A stretch of 16,242 nt of DNA, taken from Chitinophagaceae bacterium. GTDB taxonomy: Bacteria > Bacteroidota > Bacteroidia > Chitinophagales > Chitinophagaceae. The notes beneath the pieces were generated by a model that ran no database searches, was not told the origin of the DNA, and saw nothing but the letters and a program-made list of their open reading frames with translations. Positions 14,919-16,242 of the stretch are shown here, one piece after another. The stretch is taken from positions 1 to 16,242 of the forward strand of contig CANKNL010000035.1 in assembly GCA_947483345.1 (NCBI GenBank), written 5' to 3'. Position 1 is the stretch's first letter. The number at the start of each line of letters is the position of its first letter. Both the position numbers and the translations under genes were made by a program.

Positions 14919-15551
14919 TTAATTCAATCCTTTCAAATTCTTAAAATGCCCGTTTAGTTTTATTTTTTCTTTAAGCACGTCCATCTCAGTGAGCATGGGT
15001 AATACTTTTGCAAGATGCCGCTTTAAATATGCCTGTCTTTGCAATTCGTTCATCAGCTCCAGTAGTTCCAATTCTTCATGTAACGATAAGCCGGCGTGAT
15101 GTGCCAGATCATAACTCCATAAGGCGTCATCAGGTTTCCCGAAGTCTTTGTTAACTTTTAGTAATGCATGTAATGCCCTTACCCCTTCAATAATGGCCGG
15201 CATTAATTGCCGCTTACCCTTTTGGTGATTAACCGGGTAATGTACAATCGCACCGCTGTATGATTTATCAGGTAATGTTTTTATCATTTCCAGCATCCTG
15301 AAAATATTTAACCCTTCGGTTTTAATATCCATTTTTCCATCTTCATATACCTGACTTATTTCAATGATCTGTACCAGGGTACCTATTTCACTTAGCTTTT
15401 CATCAATGACTACCGGTATGCCAAAAGGTTTTTTGCTTTCAAAACAATCCTTAATAAGTTGCTTATACCGGGGTTCAAAGATATGCAGGTTAAGTGACTC
15501 ACCGGGGTAAACAACAATACCAAGTGGGAATATGGGGATGAAGTTGGTCAT
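14919..15551 (-). CDS. LON peptidase substrate-binding domain protein
   Basis: The 210 residues form a stand-alone N-terminal (substrate-recognition) domain of the Lon/S16 family: FIPIFPLGIVVYPGESLNLHIFEPRYKQLIKDC at the start, then GTLVQIIEI and KGLNIFRMLEM-like strands, and a helical C-terminal half (about 130-205). The AAA+ and Ser-Lys protease domains of full Lon are absent, so this cannot be a protease by itself; similar proteins are common and functionally undefined, perhaps acting as substrate adaptors or damage sensors. ATG 15551 gives the usual MTNFIPIFPLG start. It lies upstream of coaX on the same strand, separated only by the repeat array. Confidence 0.88.
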   Translation of the reverse strand: MTNFIPIFPLGIVVYPGESLNLHIFEPRYKQLIKDCFESKKPFGIPVVIDEKLSEIGTLVQIIEISQVYEDGKMDIKTEGLNIFRMLEMIKTLPDKSYSGAIVHYPVNHQKGKRQLMPAIIEGVRALHALLKVNKDFGKPDDALWSYDLAHHAGLSLHEELELLELMNELQRQAYLKRHLAKVLPMLTEMDVLKEKIKLNGHFKNLKGLN

Positions 15552-15559
15552 TTATACAT

Positions 15560-15567
15560 CAAATATA
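15560..15567 (-). promoter_or_regulatory. Bacteroidota-type -7 element for the LON-domain gene
   Basis: On the minus strand this reads TATATTTG, an exact TAnnTTTG. It ends only eight bases before the ATG at 15551, so a transcript from it would have almost no leader. Upstream TTG/TTTG repeats are present at about 16 bases, slightly short of the usual spacing. Confidence 0.45.
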
Positions 15568-15601
15568 ATTCAACACAAACAAACAAGTTATTTGAGAAAA
15601 A

Positions 15602-15645
15602 AAACCCTGTTTTAAGGTTATTTCAATAACCGATTTTTTGGGTTT
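15602..15645. repeat. nested inverted repeat between divergent genes
   Basis: AAACCC at 15602-15607 is complementary to GGGTTT at 15640-15645, and inside them GGTTATT at 15616-15622 mirrors AATAACC at 15625-15631. On the minus strand the outer stem is followed by a run of eight T, and on the plus strand the inner hairpin is followed by GA and six T. This looks like a terminator-like structure in either direction. No gene lies upstream of it in either direction within the 203-bp gap. Confidence 0.45.
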
Positions 15646-15754
15646 ACCAAGTCGGTTAAATGGTATAACTTTAAAGTATCTATTTTATTTAGATTAAGAT
15701 TTTTGGATGACTATGATATAACCATGTCTTTATTATGTTACTAAAGCTAATGTT

Positions 15755-16242
15755 ATGTACCAGAAATTATTACTAACTGTAATTATAGTTTTTGTCTGGA
15801 ATGTTACCCACGAACTTGCTCATTTACAAAAATTAAAATCAGCAGCGCCTGCATTTAATTTTGCAAAATCAAATCAGCCGAACAACCAAAACACAACAAC
15901 CACTACCCCGTTTTGGGAAACCAATAAAAAAAATGAGGCTGTTGATACGGCTGCCTTAAAACAAAGTAACTGGTATGCAACGGTAGTAAAAAATATTGAA
16001 ACCAACGAATACGAAATAAGCAAAGATAACAAGACTGGAAATTACGTTGCTCCCAACCGGCAACAGCAATTAAAAACTTCTTTTACTTACAATAGTTTTA
16101 CACTGCAACCCCGTAATGAAGACCAGGACTGGACCTTAAGAATGCAGCTCGCCGGTATTTATGCCGGCAATGCCCTGATCGCTAAACCAAACGAGAAAGA
16201 TTTATCGCAATCAATCTCCAACAAAATTGTTTTCAGCAATAC
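15755..16242 (+). CDS. exported protein of unknown function, 3'-truncated
   Basis: The frame opens at ATG 15755 (the nearest upstream in-frame stop is TAA at 15719) and stays open through the end of the window, giving at least 162 residues. MYQKLLLTVIIVFVWNV is a likely signal peptide. A low-complexity Asn/Thr-rich stretch follows (NQPNNQNTTTTTPFW, about 41-55). After that comes a structured region with NWYATVVKNIETNEYEI, YVAPNRQQQLKTSFTYNSFTLQP and DWTLRMQLAGIYAG. I recall similar N-termini on large Bacteroidota surface proteins, but no domain is identifiable here. It diverges from the LON-domain gene. The absence of a stop means the real length is unknown. Confidence 0.6.
   Translation, partial: MYQKLLLTVIIVFVWNVTHELAHLQKLKSAAPAFNFAKSNQPNNQNTTTTTPFWETNKKNEAVDTAALKQSNWYATVVKNIETNEYEISKDNKTGNYVAPNRQQQLKTSFTYNSFTLQPRNEDQDWTLRMQLAGIYAGNALIAKPNEKDLSQSISNKIVFSN

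Overview
The window reads as chromosomal DNA of a Bacteroidota bacterium, most likely Chitinophagaceae (Ferruginibacter/Chitinophaga-like). The reasons are the AT-rich composition, TAnnTTTG-type promoter elements with no strong Shine-Dalgarno sites, DUF1566 and DUF4197 secreted proteins, a TonB-plug protein, and the coaX - outer-membrane protein - lptC cluster. The assignment comes from family recognition by eye, not from a search. No tRNA, rRNA, CRISPR array, transposase, phage gene or recognisable defence system was seen.

Left part (1-2613): the 3' end of a DUF1566-type surface protein, two small exported proteins of unknown function on the plus strand, and a DUF4197 lipoprotein on the minus strand. 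Middle plus-strand block (2694-7837): a promoter and structured leader, lysS, a 22-bp perfect inverted repeat, a secreted cyclophilin, a large two-propeller Asp-box (BNR/VPS10-like) secreted protein five bases after it, then a small DoxX-like membrane protein. Minus-strand block (11758 down to 7908): Kv-beta-like aldo/keto reductase, ArsC/YffB-like protein, OsmC peroxiredoxin, a plug-only TonB-type protein and an HSDL2-like SDR. Gaps are 1, 5, 49 and 31 bp, so this is probably one operon with a redox/electrophile-stress flavour.

Right part: minus-strand coaX, an outer-membrane protein and lptC. coaX and the OMP overlap by 8 bp. A minus-strand LON-substrate-domain gene lies upstream of coaX. 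The whole LON-coaX gap (about 310 bp) is an array of short repeats: 16 GTTTAG units on one side, a short central hairpin, and 15 inverted CTAAAC/CTCAAC units on the other. Together they form a long imperfect palindrome. The window ends in the 5' part of an unrecognised plus-strand exported protein starting at 15755.

The most unusual content is non-coding. Three different intergenic repeat types occur within 12 kb: a TAATGAC heptamer run before lysS, the 48-bp palindrome after lysS, and the GTTTAG/CTAAAC array before coaX. The protein-coding genes are mostly ordinary housekeeping and envelope genes; the exceptions are the plug-only TonB-type protein and the unrecognised small exported proteins.
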